This document shows positions 11,300 through 23,781 of a DNA stretch of 64,000 bases, one piece after another (positions within the stretch are counted from its first letter, which is position 1; the number at the start of each line of letters is the position of its first letter). The position numbers and the translations under genes were made by a program. Below the pieces are notes generated by a model, which was not told the DNA's origin, did no database searches, and saw only the letters and a program-made list of their open reading frames with translations. This DNA is from Lingula anatina (lineage: Eukaryota; Brachiopoda; Lingulata; Lingulida; Lingulidae): assembly GCF_001039355.2 (NCBI RefSeq), contig NW_019775664.1:103508-167507 (forward strand), in the 5' to 3' direction.

Positions 11300-13600
11300 T
11301 TAGTATAGCTACATGTATCTGTATCAGCAAACAGAAGAGCGGCAGGTGATGTAAATAAAAACAGACAGTTTGTATAAGTAACTGCTCTAACCATGAAAGA
11401 TGTTGTAAGTAAAGTTAACACTTTTCTTTGTAAAGCGCCTTGTCAGTTGTTAAATGCTAATTTTTTTATATTTTATGTAAATATTTGTATTAGAGACAGG
11501 CGTGAGTCAGTGGAAGGCGTTACTTCTCATTAAAATGTTAAATGATTCGTCACCATAAACATTTAATCACGCAGTCCCCATTTCTTTTCAGTTATCATTA
11601 CAGATCAATAAATATACTTGACACAATTGTCCTCGCTTATCACTGAATTAATTCGAAGGGGAGAGGGAAGTCATGGTCAAGAGCCAGTTAAAAAATACAT
11701 ACCACGTACACCTATAGGCCTACACCGTATGTACTGCTTTCTTGATTTGCAATGGTCAATGCATCCCATTGTAATTTTTCAACATTTACAACAGAAGTAG
11801 CGGAATGAACTTGGTGGTTAAAATAAATTAATGTTCATCTTAAACTAGGACCCACTAAACAAGTTTTTGGTGGGTTCTTGTCTCAAACGACACGGAAATG
11901 AATGGAGCTTTATTTCCTTGGGCCGCGTGTTGTGCGTGACTAAAATGTGTTAGAGAAGATCACTTGTTTGAAGTCGCAATCTGGGTGATTGTGACCGTCT
12001 TCAATGAAAAAGAAAGTGACAAAAAATCCTTATGATCGAAAATAAGATTGATTTTAAAAGAGGATAAATTTTCATTTATTTATTATCTTCTAACGAACCA
12101 TAAATCTGCTGATGCCAGAAACTACAAAATTGTTTTAACGAAGAAAATGAATACATCTCAAATAACAGTGTCTTGTCTATGAGAAATGCGATACTTTCCA
12201 TTTAACTCTTAACGGATTATTTAATTTCAATAGGTATTGCTAAATATGTAACTGCATAGATAGCTATATCAAGAGTAGATTTCACAGTCTAGTCTTAGTC
12301 TGCTTTTAGTCAGGTTTAAAGAGGAAACTCCTGATCTCTAGAGTCATATGTTCTCATGGTTTACGTATTGTACATAGACAGTTTCACTTTATGTCCCCTC
12401 TGTCCATACAATTTTCTGGATTTTTTTCTGTTGAACTAATTCCAAGTGGATGCATTAAAATAAATTGTAAGGAAGACATTAAGTTTGTGCTGGAATTTGG
12501 CCCGGGTAGGACCGCTCTTTATTTGAATAAAACCCTGTGAATTTATCTAAAATGACACTTAACTACAAATAACAGTACACATATTCCAACATATGAACAA
12601 ATGAGACGAGCAAGAATTAAGTTGTGTTATGCACAAGTAAGCTGAATAATGAGACAGCGTCTAATGTAGGTCAATAAATATTTATCCCCCAGGTAAGTTA
12701 CAGGGGCGGATTGAGGTCGTCTTCTGGGTCTTCTGGAAGACGGTCAGATTTCCATGTTGACATTGACGGGTATCTATTTTTTTCTGTCGGAAGACGCCTA
12801 GAAATGGAGGATGGATCAACAAAGGTAATTTGGAAGACTATCAGAGAATATCTCTGGATCCGCCCTTGTGTAACATAAGGTGGAACAAAGACTTCCTCCA
12901 CCTAAAAACATCTTAATGGAGCAAAAAGATGTAGGAAGGGAAAAACAACGGCTACCAAGTCACATAACTACTAAAGAAGGATAATGGATGCAACAGAGAT
13001 GAGTTAAGGTATAACAACTTTTTCCCCATATCATTCAAAAGGTAAAATTACGAAAATATGTGAACAGCAAAAAGGCTACTGCTGCAGCAAAAAGCTGGCA
13101 CAAATTAAAAATAATGGCATAAAGTACAAAAATTAATACAAGAGAAAAACACAATGACCTAAGCAGGTGATGGTTATTGGGGCAACTGAACATATCTATA
13201 GGGTAAGATTACGATTTAACTGCTCACGATTACGTACTGAAATTAATATCCGCGTATAAGAAAAACGTCATCGCATAGGCTGCTCCAAGCTTTTATTTCT
13301 GATACCCCTTCCCACCGACTTCATCTTGTCAGACAAAGGAATTGGCTGATTTGCTTTTCTTTACTCCTCTCTAATATTATATAGAATTTAGCCCTGTACA
13401 AATACAGGCCTTCCCAACTACCAGACTCGGCACCTACGGGTCCAGAATAAACCGGTATATCTGACCACACTACCCGTTTTCAAGGTGTGTGTCAGATCGC
13501 ATAAAAGAGTATCATACCCTATCACAAATTCTGTAAGCCTACTTGTCATCCGGGTATCACGCCTCGTTTTCGTCAAGTAGGAGTCGTATGAATAGAACAG
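11300..13600. other. intergenic, no gene seen
   Basis: AT-rich sequence with only short chance frames (60-67 codons) and no domain, RNA gene or repeat that I recognise. A single ambiguous base (n) is at 13601, just beyond this span. Confidence 0.5.
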
Positions 13601-13637
13601 NTGAAATAGAGCGATGTCAACAACTACGCCGTGTATA

Positions 13638-13720
13638 CCGCCATCTAGCGGTCAAGGGCAAACTAAGTCGCCTTCCTGGAACACCGTGCGTATTTCGTAC
13701 GCTCTGACCACAGGGGTCGC
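13638..13720. promoter_or_regulatory. pair of CTCF-like motifs
   Basis: On the minus strand, 13638-13651 reads CCGCTAGATGGCGG, close to the animal CTCF core with TAGATGGCG. On the plus strand, ccacaggggtcgc at 13708-13720 is a weaker match to the CCACnAGGGGGC form. The two are about 65 bases apart in opposite orientation, inside a local GC-rich patch downstream of the innexin pair. Motif matching by eye only. Confidence 0.25.
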
Positions 13721-14554
13721 TAGTAGTCTGTCACAAAATTTTTGAATCGACTCTTCAACTTTGTATATACTGGAGACCCTTTGTTTCAAAGGGTGCGTTT
13801 TTCATGTGTTTTGATTATCGCAGGGTGGGAAATTGTGGTCAAATTGATCCAATATCTCTTGCTGGTGAAACAACGTACGGCGGCTAAACCTGCGGCGAAA
13901 ATAATGGAGTAATGGACAGGTAGTAAGTCTTTATAAGTACCCTTGTACTAGTTAGTCGATATGTGAGTTTCTTCATCGACATGATTTTCAGAATATAGAG
14001 ATGTTAATATATGCTGTTTTACATTCGCTTATTAAGGTACAAAAATATAAACACACCAGGTTTTGTTAATTATAACCATAAATAACCATGAGATGTTCGA
14101 AGAATGCAGAATAAAAACATCAAAATCCGTGATTACGTACGGAGCCCACTGTACATAGACATTATAGCTATCATCGTGAGGACAAATTCATTCAAAAAAC
14201 GACTTAGATAATGCGTTTGAATAGTATGGTTTATAATGAATGAAACAATTATCTATATCTATTATATATAATATGTGAAATGCTCATTTAAGTCAATTTA
14301 ACTTTGGTCTTGTTAAGGAATTCTATTGAACTATATTGATCTGAGGTTGTATGTTATTTTGTAATTTTATGATGCAAACTTTTAACCATTTATCTTTATT
14401 TTATAAATCAATTGGTTTCAACAGCATTCAATCGTAATATAACGGTAAAGGGAGCTTTTCCAAAGACACCCACACCCCCAACCATAGTGCCTAAATGGTT
14501 ACCGCTATAGGCATCTTTCTTTGTTGAAATGTTAGTATGTATATAAAATCATAA

Positions 14555-14935
14555 AGTTGAAGTGTTTATGACAGTTAAATGTTATACTACAACATAAAAA
14601 AGGTATCATTTACAGTCAGGGTCAAATTGTAATTTTAAGAAGTAGTAGCATAGAAATTTGAGTAATAACAGATTTTCTCGAGATTAAATGAGGTTTTAAG
14701 GTTTTTTTCTCATATTACTTCAGTGATGATCACAAAGTCAATATGGAAATAATAAAATGCCAAGTTGAGCATCTATCATTACTTACGTTGAAAATATTAC
14801 TATATATAATTAAACTGTCAAATGTAAATGTTTGCTGATCTATTTGCTGCAATATATTGGTTGAGCCCTATTCCCCTCATTTGATAATGATTTAAGAAGT
14901 TTCCCTGTCAGTGTAGCGTATGGGTAATTTTGTTT
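14555..14935 (+). repeat. unclassified dispersed repeat, copy A
   Basis: First of three diverged copies. Landmarks in order are: tatgacagtta, a tcagggtca segment, cagattttct (at 14669), attact(t)..gtgatga, gccaag, gttgaaaat, aaatgtaaat, gctgcaat, gcccta, a tttgataatg segment and tttccctgtcag. It has no coding capacity. Confidence 0.6.
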
Positions 14936-15245
14936 TCAGTTGCTTCATCAACATTAATAGCAGATTTTCTCAAGGTCAGATGGGGATTTATTTATTTTTT
15001 TCGTATTACTTAAGTGATGAATCATAAAATTAATATAGAAAAAAAAAAATAAAAAGCCAAGATAGATATCTATCATAACCTAAGTTGAAAATGTTTTAAT
15101 ATTTATCAAATGTAAATGTTTGGTAATTTGTTAGCTGCAATCTATTTTTAAGCCCTATTTCCCACATGTGATAATGATTTAAGTGTAATTTTCCTGAAAG
15201 TTAGATTACTTACGGATAATTTTGATTTCAATTGCTTCGTCAACA
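14936..15245 (+). repeat. unclassified dispersed repeat, copy B (tandem to A)
   Basis: The same order of landmarks as copy A, with cagattttct at 14961, so the A-B period is about 292 bp. Shared blocks include ttacttaagtgatgaatc, tatcataacctaagttgaaa and aaatgtaaatgttt. Sequence flanking both copies also shares a C-rich tract (near 14470 and 15275), so the full unit may be longer. Confidence 0.6.
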
Positions 15246-15881
15246 GTAAGGGTATTTTTCCCAAAAAACAACCACAACCCCCGCCATTCCGACTAAGTGT
15301 ATACTTCACCTTTCCTTTCTTTTATTTACTTTCAATTTATTCTGTGTTGTAAAGTTTTGTTTCATTTTATCGATTGCTTAATCAACTTATTACCATTATT
15401 ATTATTCATTAAATTCTATATAATTGTCTTTCGGGGTCAGTTTTTACAAAAGAGGTATACAAAAGGGTATAGGAAAACTTGTCTATATTCTCAGACCAAA
15501 ATTCGAGTGTACACTGACCTAAGGTAAATCAGCAGTTATCTAATCAATAGAAGCATTGCGTTTGTTTTATAACAGAAGATATAATGAAGCTTATGTTTCA
15601 GATCAATACTTTATTTAAATGGACTACCATTGATTTATTTTGAACTGTCATGGACCAAATTATTAATATAAAAGTTTACTCCCATTATCTGGTTATAGTA
15701 CTATTATCTCAGTAGAACTAGCTAGTAGAGCTAAGAAAGTAATGCACATTGACTAGGTATTAAGAATGATTTAAGCCATGATATGGGTCATGTATACCTA
15801 AGAACACGCCCTTCATACTTACCTGTTACACACAAATGAGCAAATGCATACAAGGGCCAAATATGCTATTGTGACCTTTAG

Positions 15882-17235
15882 CTGCCGCAAAAATTGACGG
15901 CATTTATGGCTTGAATGCCTCACAAACACTACAAAAGCGCAACATGCCTGAAGTGGGCAGCCAACACGTATTGCTCATCTGCTCAAGACGTATAAATTGA
16001 CCATGAATAATTAACATGGCAACGAACACATCTGTGGGAGCCATGCGTGTTATCGCCATTATAGATGCCATTTTGTTGGTTTCTCCTGAATGGCACAGTT
16101 TTTCGAAGAACGGCTTACCTGTACACGTCATTGGCTGTCTCTATAGGGACCTCGACGCTTATCGAGGTTATACGAGGTTACAGGTGCGTGTGACACGGTT
16201 CTTGCCAGGTAAACCACGTCAGAGGCAACTCCGAGCTCTGGAAATTGCCAGCAATGCACTGCTGTGCAAGGCCAGGTGGGTAGAAACCGCCGGGCATTTG
16301 CATAGAAACAATGGGAGTCGCGAGAGTAATTAGGGCGCGTTAATTAAGGTGCGCGGTCTTAATTATTCAGGTTAGTCATCGACCCGCTTGATATTCGCTG
16401 GTCTATGCTTTTATGCTATATTGCATATATATATATATATGCCGGATTTGTTTTCCTAATAGCCGATGGAAACAAAGAAGTTAATCTTTCACAATTAATC
16501 GCAAGTGTGAGGGCTGCCTAATAGGTCTTCTTGTAGGGTAAATATAACGTAACATATACCTGAGCGTATTTTTTCTGGTCATCAAAACAACCACGGCATG
16601 AATGGAATGTTTTAATCAGGTCAGAAAAAATCAAAAATTTAAGCTGTGAACTTATCAACGGTGTTGCCTTGTCATTTATAAATTCTTCTTTTGGGAGTTT
16701 GGTGATCTACAGGTGCGGAATTAAATTGGATGTTTAATTTCACGCCCATTTTTATATAAAACTAATTGTTAAACTCCAGTGCATAAAAGAATTTAAGAAG
16801 TGACTACCCTTTGCAAGTATCGGCTTTGATAGAATTTTTTTCGTCTTTAAAGCAAATTAGTTATTGTCTGCTTTGCGCGTTAATACGTTTAATGTGTCAC
16901 TATTTAATGTCGCATTCACAATCAAAACTATTCAAAATATTTAAGCTCTGTCCGACGGACCTTGGTAAGGATCGGGAACATTTTCCGACTACTTTTAAAT
17001 ATCGTTTCTCAAAGGGCCTACATTGGAGAAATGCCAGTTTAACACTAAACCATTTAAATCTCCATGTTATTATTTTTGAACAATGCAATTCTTCTCAGTT
17101 TATGTATCTGGTACTTTTTAAAATTGTATGTGGCCTTTGCTCCAGGTGGGGTAAAAGGCCTAAAGAAGTAAGTGCTTTTTAGGTCATTAATGACAGTTGA
17201 CAATGATAAACTTAAAGATGAGGTTTTATCATTTT
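15882..17235 (+). repeat. 1354-bp duplicated block, left copy (likely assembly artefact)
   Basis: Every landmark I checked recurs without change at an offset of +1719, up to the N run that starts at 17236. An intact, identical 105-codon frame (16016-16333 and 17735-18052) and an identical 123-codon frame are simply duplicated and resemble no family I know. Identity over 1.35 kb with both copies ending exactly at the gap points to contigs from the same locus that were not merged. Confidence 0.9.
16020..16400. promoter_or_regulatory. possible regulatory element with clustered TAAT sites
   Basis: A less AT-rich patch contains several homeodomain-type cores close together: taattaaca near 16008-16016 and taattaggg, ttaattaagg and cttaattatt within 16327-16366, separated by CpG-bearing spacers. 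It is repeated at 17739-18119 in the duplicated copy. It could be a conserved noncoding element, but there is no other species here to compare with. Confidence 0.2.
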
Positions 17236-17600
17236 NNNNNNNNNNNNNNNNNNNNNNNNNNNNNNNNNNNNNNNNNNNNNNNNNNNNNNNNNNNNNNNNN
17301 NNNNNNNNNNNNNNNNNNNNNNNNNNNNNNNNNNNNNNNNNNNNNNNNNNNNNNNNNNNNNNNNNNNNNNNNNNNNNNNNNNNNNNNNNNNNNNNNNNNN
17401 NNNNNNNNNNNNNNNNNNNNNNNNNNNNNNNNNNNNNNNNNNNNNNNNNNNNNNNNNNNNNNNNNNNNNNNNNNNNNNNNNNNNNNNNNNNNNNNNNNNN
17501 NNNNNNNNNNNNNNNNNNNNNNNNNNNNNNNNNNNNNNNNNNNNNNNNNNNNNNNNNNNNNNNNNNNNNNNNNNNNNNNNNNNNNNNNNNNNNNNNNNNN
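17236..17600. other. assembly gap (365 N)
   Basis: A run of 365 unknown bases between two identical flanks. Any frame crossing it is meaningless. Confidence 1.
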
Positions 17601-18954
17601 CTGCCGCAAAAATTGACGGCATTTATGGCTTGAATGCCTCACAAACACTACAAAAGCGCAACATGCCTGAAGTGGGCAGCCAACACGTATTGCTCATCTG
17701 CTCAAGACGTATAAATTGACCATGAATAATTAACATGGCAACGAACACATCTGTGGGAGCCATGCGTGTTATCGCCATTATAGATGCCATTTTGTTGGTT
17801 TCTCCTGAATGGCACAGTTTTTCGAAGAACGGCTTACCTGTACACGTCATTGGCTGTCTCTATAGGGACCTCGACGCTTATCGAGGTTATACGAGGTTAC
17901 AGGTGCGTGTGACACGGTTCTTGCCAGGTAAACCACGTCAGAGGCAACTCCGAGCTCTGGAAATTGCCAGCAATGCACTGCTGTGCAAGGCCAGGTGGGT
18001 AGAAACCGCCGGGCATTTGCATAGAAACAATGGGAGTCGCGAGAGTAATTAGGGCGCGTTAATTAAGGTGCGCGGTCTTAATTATTCAGGTTAGTCATCG
18101 ACCCGCTTGATATTCGCTGGTCTATGCTTTTATGCTATATTGCATATATATATATATATGCCGGATTTGTTTTCCTAATAGCCGATGGAAACAAAGAAGT
18201 TAATCTTTCACAATTAATCGCAAGTGTGAGGGCTGCCTAATAGGTCTTCTTGTAGGGTAAATATAACGTAACATATACCTGAGCGTATTTTTTCTGGTCA
18301 TCAAAACAACCACGGCATGAATGGAATGTTTTAATCAGGTCAGAAAAAATCAAAAATTTAAGCTGTGAACTTATCAACGGTGTTGCCTTGTCATTTATAA
18401 ATTCTTCTTTTGGGAGTTTGGTGATCTACAGGTGCGGAATTAAATTGGATGTTTAATTTCACGCCCATTTTTATATAAAACTAATTGTTAAACTCCAGTG
18501 CATAAAAGAATTTAAGAAGTGACTACCCTTTGCAAGTATCGGCTTTGATAGAATTTTTTTCGTCTTTAAAGCAAATTAGTTATTGTCTGCTTTGCGCGTT
18601 AATACGTTTAATGTGTCACTATTTAATGTCGCATTCACAATCAAAACTATTCAAAATATTTAAGCTCTGTCCGACGGACCTTGGTAAGGATCGGGAACAT
18701 TTTCCGACTACTTTTAAATATCGTTTCTCAAAGGGCCTACATTGGAGAAATGCCAGTTTAACACTAAACCATTTAAATCTCCATGTTATTATTTTTGAAC
18801 AATGCAATTCTTCTCAGTTTATGTATCTGGTACTTTTTAAAATTGTATGTGGCCTTTGCTCCAGGTGGGGTAAAAGGCCTAAAGAAGTAAGTGCTTTTTA
18901 GGTCATTAATGACAGTTGACAATGATAAACTTAAAGATGAGGTTTTATCATTTT
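17601..18954 (+). repeat. 1354-bp duplicated block, right copy
   Basis: Same sequence as 15882-17235. It continues past the point where the left copy is cut by the gap (tttttggggtcc at 18950 onward), so this copy is joined to unique right-hand sequence and the left copy to unique left-hand sequence. That is the pattern of an unmerged contig overlap. Confidence 0.9.
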
Positions 18955-19304
18955 TGGGGTCCTTTCGAACGTCTAAAATTCGAAGAATAGAAGCTTAGAG
19001 AGACTTAAATCCAAATTTTGTGCATATGTACATTTACCCTAAAAGATCACTGTTATATTTTTTCTCTGAAAGAAAGAAGTCGTGTCTAACGGAATTTTTT
19101 TATAGATAGCTGTATAGACATATGCTTACTTTCATATAGAAATGCATGAAAATAATTATAAAGAAAGAAATAATCAGAACAAAAAATATATGTTAAGAAA
19201 GAAAAAAGCTTTTAGCGTGCAATTATGAAACCAAAATTTAAAAAATTTTAAAATAATCTACCGCATTGGTTATTAAAAAAGTTCATTAGTTTGGTAGTCA
19301 TACA

Positions 19305-19542
19305 TGGATTGTTGAATCAATCATTCCACAGACAGCTTTTATCTAAATGTTTTCATACTGTCTAATTTCGGCTCTACTCAATAACCTTCCTCAGGACAAA
19401 CTGGTCATGCGCTGACGTTCTAACGCTGAGTTGTAATCATGAGTTTGTCCTTAAGAGGGCTCTTGAGCACAGCCGAAAATTAGACGGTATGAAAATATTT
19501 AGATAAAAATTGTCTGTGGAATAATTAATATCAACAATCCAA
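19305..19542. mobile_element. foldback (long inverted repeat) MITE-like element
   Basis: The left arm (about 19305-19402) and right arm (about 19441-19542) are imperfect inverted copies of about 98-102 bp around a loop of about 38 bp. Matching blocks include tggattgttga / tcaacaatcca, ccacagaca / tgtctgtgg, atctaaat / atttagat, tctaatttcggct / agccgaaaattaga and aggacaaac / gtttgtcct. There is no coding frame, as expected of a nonautonomous foldback element. Confidence 0.6.
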
Positions 19543-20269
19543 GTCTAACCCCATATCAGTAATTGCATGGGTAATTGAGATCGTCCTATGATGACACTTA
19601 TCATAACTCCTTCACGTGGTCCCATTCTGATAAAATTTCATGTGACTCCCTCTCGCCACATTATTCCAGTTATTGACCAAGGCAGAAGTAGTCTATATCT
19701 TTTAAATTTCTTTTCTTTAAAAATTATTTTATTGTTAAAGTAATGTTGGGCACTTTTTTAGTCAAGAAGTCAGTATTAAAGGTCAGCATTTAAATCACTA
19801 AATGGTTAATAGGCACAATGAATTTATGAGTATAATAAATAATCATGTTTATAATTATTTAAAAAATTCTAAATATGCAAAAAAATATTTTTATTTTTTA
19901 TTAATTCATTTTCATAAACAAACTGAATTAATTTAACTGTTACGTGTGAATGTTTTTTTTTTTTCAATCTTATATCTTTGACATTCTGTCACGCGATTTC
20001 CCCCGAAAAAATGTTTCAGATATGCAGACTAGTTTGATGTCATTTAATATTTTTTCGTGAAAACTTACGATATAAGTCCATTTGGATAATTTCTTCATTC
20101 TTGATTTTAGCGCTACATCAATTCTGACCCCTTAGTCTTAAAGCGAATTAAAGAAAAGATTTCTATCCGATACATTTATTTTCCAAATGAGACGAGCATA
20201 TGATGTTTTGTGAATTCAGTTTTTTTCTAAAGGCATTTAGCTTTATTGAGATTTTAGAATCAGTGTAAC

Positions 20270-20650
20270 ATTGTAAAGTTCAAGTTTTTATGACAGTTAG
20301 ATGATGTTTTTAACTTACTACAATAAATAAATGGTGTTATTGGGTCAGGGTCAGATTGTACTTTTAAAAAACATTAGCCTAGATATTTATGTATCAACAG
20401 ATTTTCTTGAGATCAGACGAGGATTTAATGATATTTTTTCGTATTACTTAAGTGATGAATCATAAAATTTAAATGCCAAGATGAATATCTTCCATAACCT
20501 ATGTTGAAAATATTAGTATATACGTGTTAAATGTAAATTTTTACTTATCTATTCGCTGCAATCCATTGTTTAAGCTCTATTTCTCACATTTGATGATTTA
20601 AGTGTAATTTCCCTGTCAGCGAGATTACTTGCGGGCAATTGTGATTTCAC
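20270..20650 (+). repeat. unclassified dispersed repeat, copy C
   Basis: Third diverged copy of the repeat at 14555-15245, in the same orientation. It has tatgacagtta, gggtcagggtcag, cagattttct at 20398, ttacttaagtgatgaatc, ataacctatgttgaaaat, gctgcaat and gtaatttccctgtcag. Upstream it resembles copy A and downstream copy B. Confidence 0.6.
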
Positions 20651-23600
20651 TTTTCTCATAATTACATTCGGTTCTACCAGTGGATGCGAATTTTGCTACC
20701 CTGCGCATGACATTAATGATACTAGAACAACATACTTCGTAATACGGTAAAGCAACCTAATATTACCTTCAACAAAGCAATCATTTAAATTGTTATGCAA
20801 AAACTATCCACGCATGCGGGAAATTGCACTCAGACTGCCTCAGTAGCAGACTGCACAAAAGAATGATGCCATTCATTTTAAAGAAGGGACAAAAACAACG
20901 CTAAAAACATAACGCACGGAGTCCCCTTCGGCGGATATATGGCCTGTCTAACAGAGGTGAATTATCTAAGGTTATGGTCACGTGTCCTAAACTGGTATGT
21001 TAATATCCTGGCGATGTTACATAAACTAGAATATTTTTTACTTTTGCACAACATCACTATGTGGTTTAGTATACACCATGACTTTCTCGTTACCATCTTT
21101 AAGCTTTTTTGTCTACTTTTCATTTACTTGTTCAAACAATTGCTCAAATTTTCATGAACTTCAAAGGAACAATGTAATAGTGAGAGACTTACAAAGTAGA
21201 CATTTAAATCTTTTCTTGAAAAAGCCATCAGAATACATATATACTTTTTCTATGCTATGACAAGAGGTTTCAATTTTATGATGATTTTTCTACGGAAACC
21301 GACACGGCAGTTAAATTTACCTTATGTAACGCAAATTAAATCAGTTCAGGACGCATGACCTTATACTTTATGTAATAAGGAAGTTTTAAAATTAGAGTCT
21401 CTAAAAGACACCAACTACTTCAGGCCATTTGTGATATTAACAACATGCTATTGAAGCAATAACGTATCAAATTATTAATGTTAAAGAGCACTGTTTCTGG
21501 TATTTTGCTTAATATGCTCAACGTGCCGGAGGTGTATACTCATCGTTAATGTATCATCAAACAGTGGATCCCCGGTGGTTTAGTAAATTAAATGACCGAT
21601 TTTGTCACGTTTTAAATAATTTCCCTTGATGAAAATACAGGGTATAGAAAAAATTAATGGAATTTATAGGTTATGCTTAATCCAATGGCGAGCCTAGGGG
21701 CAGGCACGTGACTTCCGTAGCTGCTGAAATGCCATCTTCTTCCCCTTTCTCTCTCTCTCTCTCTCTCTAAAAAAAAAGGTATAATAAACAAAATGAGACA
21801 AAACCAAGCAAAATTTCCATCCGCTAGTCCTTCTTATTGGCCTAAGATTACCCTCGTCTACTTTTCATACTTGTTGAGTGAAACGAGGAAAAATAAAAAT
21901 AAAAACCCTCCCCTCAGCAAAATTCTGGTTTCGTCATTTTAACACAATTTTCCTCGATTGTCAGTCAAATAATTAATATAAAACAGTTATCTGGTGTAAG
22001 CACCAAAAGTTAACATCTAAATAAAAGCTTAAAGATAATTACCTCTATTTAATGGTGCAAAACTTAATTTGTTCGCAACTTCTATAACAATAGCCAATGT
22101 CAACTTAACCTTTAACAATTTATTATCAAAACGCACATTGCTATCCATTTTTTATTTCGTTCGATCGGGACAAAATAATTTTTATTTCATTTCGTTTTAT
22201 CTTGAATTTCAATGTCGTCTCTACAATACTACAATACACGAAGGCAAATGAACTTTTAGTCATGCCACGCTTACAAATGTCTAATCTTGCCTGAATTTAT
22301 AATAGAAGAGAGAAGAAAGGGGGAAACACCACTTTGGCCTAGTTGGGTCCTTTTATAAAGCCAACTTTTCGAATTCGTTCTGCATTTTTAAATTAAAAGT
22401 TGATAATATTAATTGCTTTTTGGATAAGACTGATCATGCTTTTAATGTATACTAATTTAAAAAAGGTAATTAGTGATTTAAAATATTATGCTTTTTTTCT
22501 TCGAAACAAGTAAGTATGACAACTTTTTGTGATATGCGTTTCTCTGTGCCGAGTTTAAAGGTCAACAAATGAGTTGCATATGTAATAATTCATATCTACG
22601 TACATGTAACCCTGTAGACTCACATACGGGAGCTTAAGCAATGTGCGATGTTTTTCCTACAAACTGGAGTAAGTTGCTGTTTTCTCATTGATATCTACAG
22701 TAAATTAGGCTTGTACTTTTGTGATTTCTGTATTAAGTATGCAGTATTTGGTGTCCACACATTTTTTTCACTTTATTTAGATACTGGTATTTTTATTGTT
22801 CTTTTTTATTATCGTTTATCGATTTGTTTTGGTAAAAATAAGTAGGACAATGAGACATGCTGAATCTAGGCTTGGTCTAGAATTGGTTTGACTATATCTT
22901 TTTCTTTCCTTGCGGGGAAGATAAAGATTGATTTAAATGATGCGCCAGGTTATCACAATGTAATATTATGAATGTCTACTTGAAACATGGTTGTGGCAAG
23001 CGCACACAGAAGGGAAGTGTACACAGAAGGTAGGCGGCCTCTCTGCTAAACAAGATGCCTTTTGGGCAATGTGAAGTGTCCATTTTAGAAAAGGGACACG
23101 TATATATTTGAGGGAGATAGTGTATCACCGCCATTAAAGTGAAATCTACTGTTGAAATATTTCTATGATTCATGGTTGGCGTCTTAACGCTGCCAGAAGG
23201 GGGATAGAAAACCTACTGGCCCGTTAAGTCCCAACCGCGGTCATACAACCTACACCTGGCTACGTGTGTAGCAATGGAAACCCGCTTTCATCTGGTATTG
23301 ACAGTATATTGTATAATAACAACAACAAAAGGATTTTACAAGGTAGAATCTGTACATCTGTGTTATTTTAGGAACACATACTTGTCTATAGGAAGGTTTT
23401 ATCGATCGCAAGAATTTTGGTGTCAAGCGGATTCATTTAAGGGGTTTCCCCCGCCTACGTGCAATCTATTCTTAATCGTTCTCGGAAGGGATGCCAATAA
23501 GGGACTTCCCCCTTCTCCTGGATAGCTGGCTTCACGAGTAATGCCAGCCTTATTTACGAGTAAAATGACATTCTGCAATCGAATGAGGCCGTTCATAATC

Positions 23601-23775
23601 ATTCAAGTGTTGCTTAATCTGTTCATGTTTCATGATTATTTCTTGCAGCTGATATAAAAAAGATATTTGATTGAGCATATAGAGTTAAATTTTCTGCCAT
23701 TTGTTGTGGAAATTGTTTAAGCATTTATATAGCTGATGTTTTGCTTTGAAGTTGATATTCTACGAATCCACACCT
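20651..23775. other. intergenic, no gene seen
   Basis: AT-rich sequence with chance frames of 60-83 codons, a short CT run near 21750-21768 and no recognisable domain or RNA gene. Confidence 0.5.
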
Positions 23776-23781
23776 AACTGT

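Noticed and set aside
16016-16333. 105-codon frame present twice
   Set aside because: The repetition is explained by the assembly duplication, not by selection. No domain is visible, so I do not call it a gene.
17172-17648. Frames crossing the N run
   Set aside because: They consist mostly of unknown bases and have no meaning.
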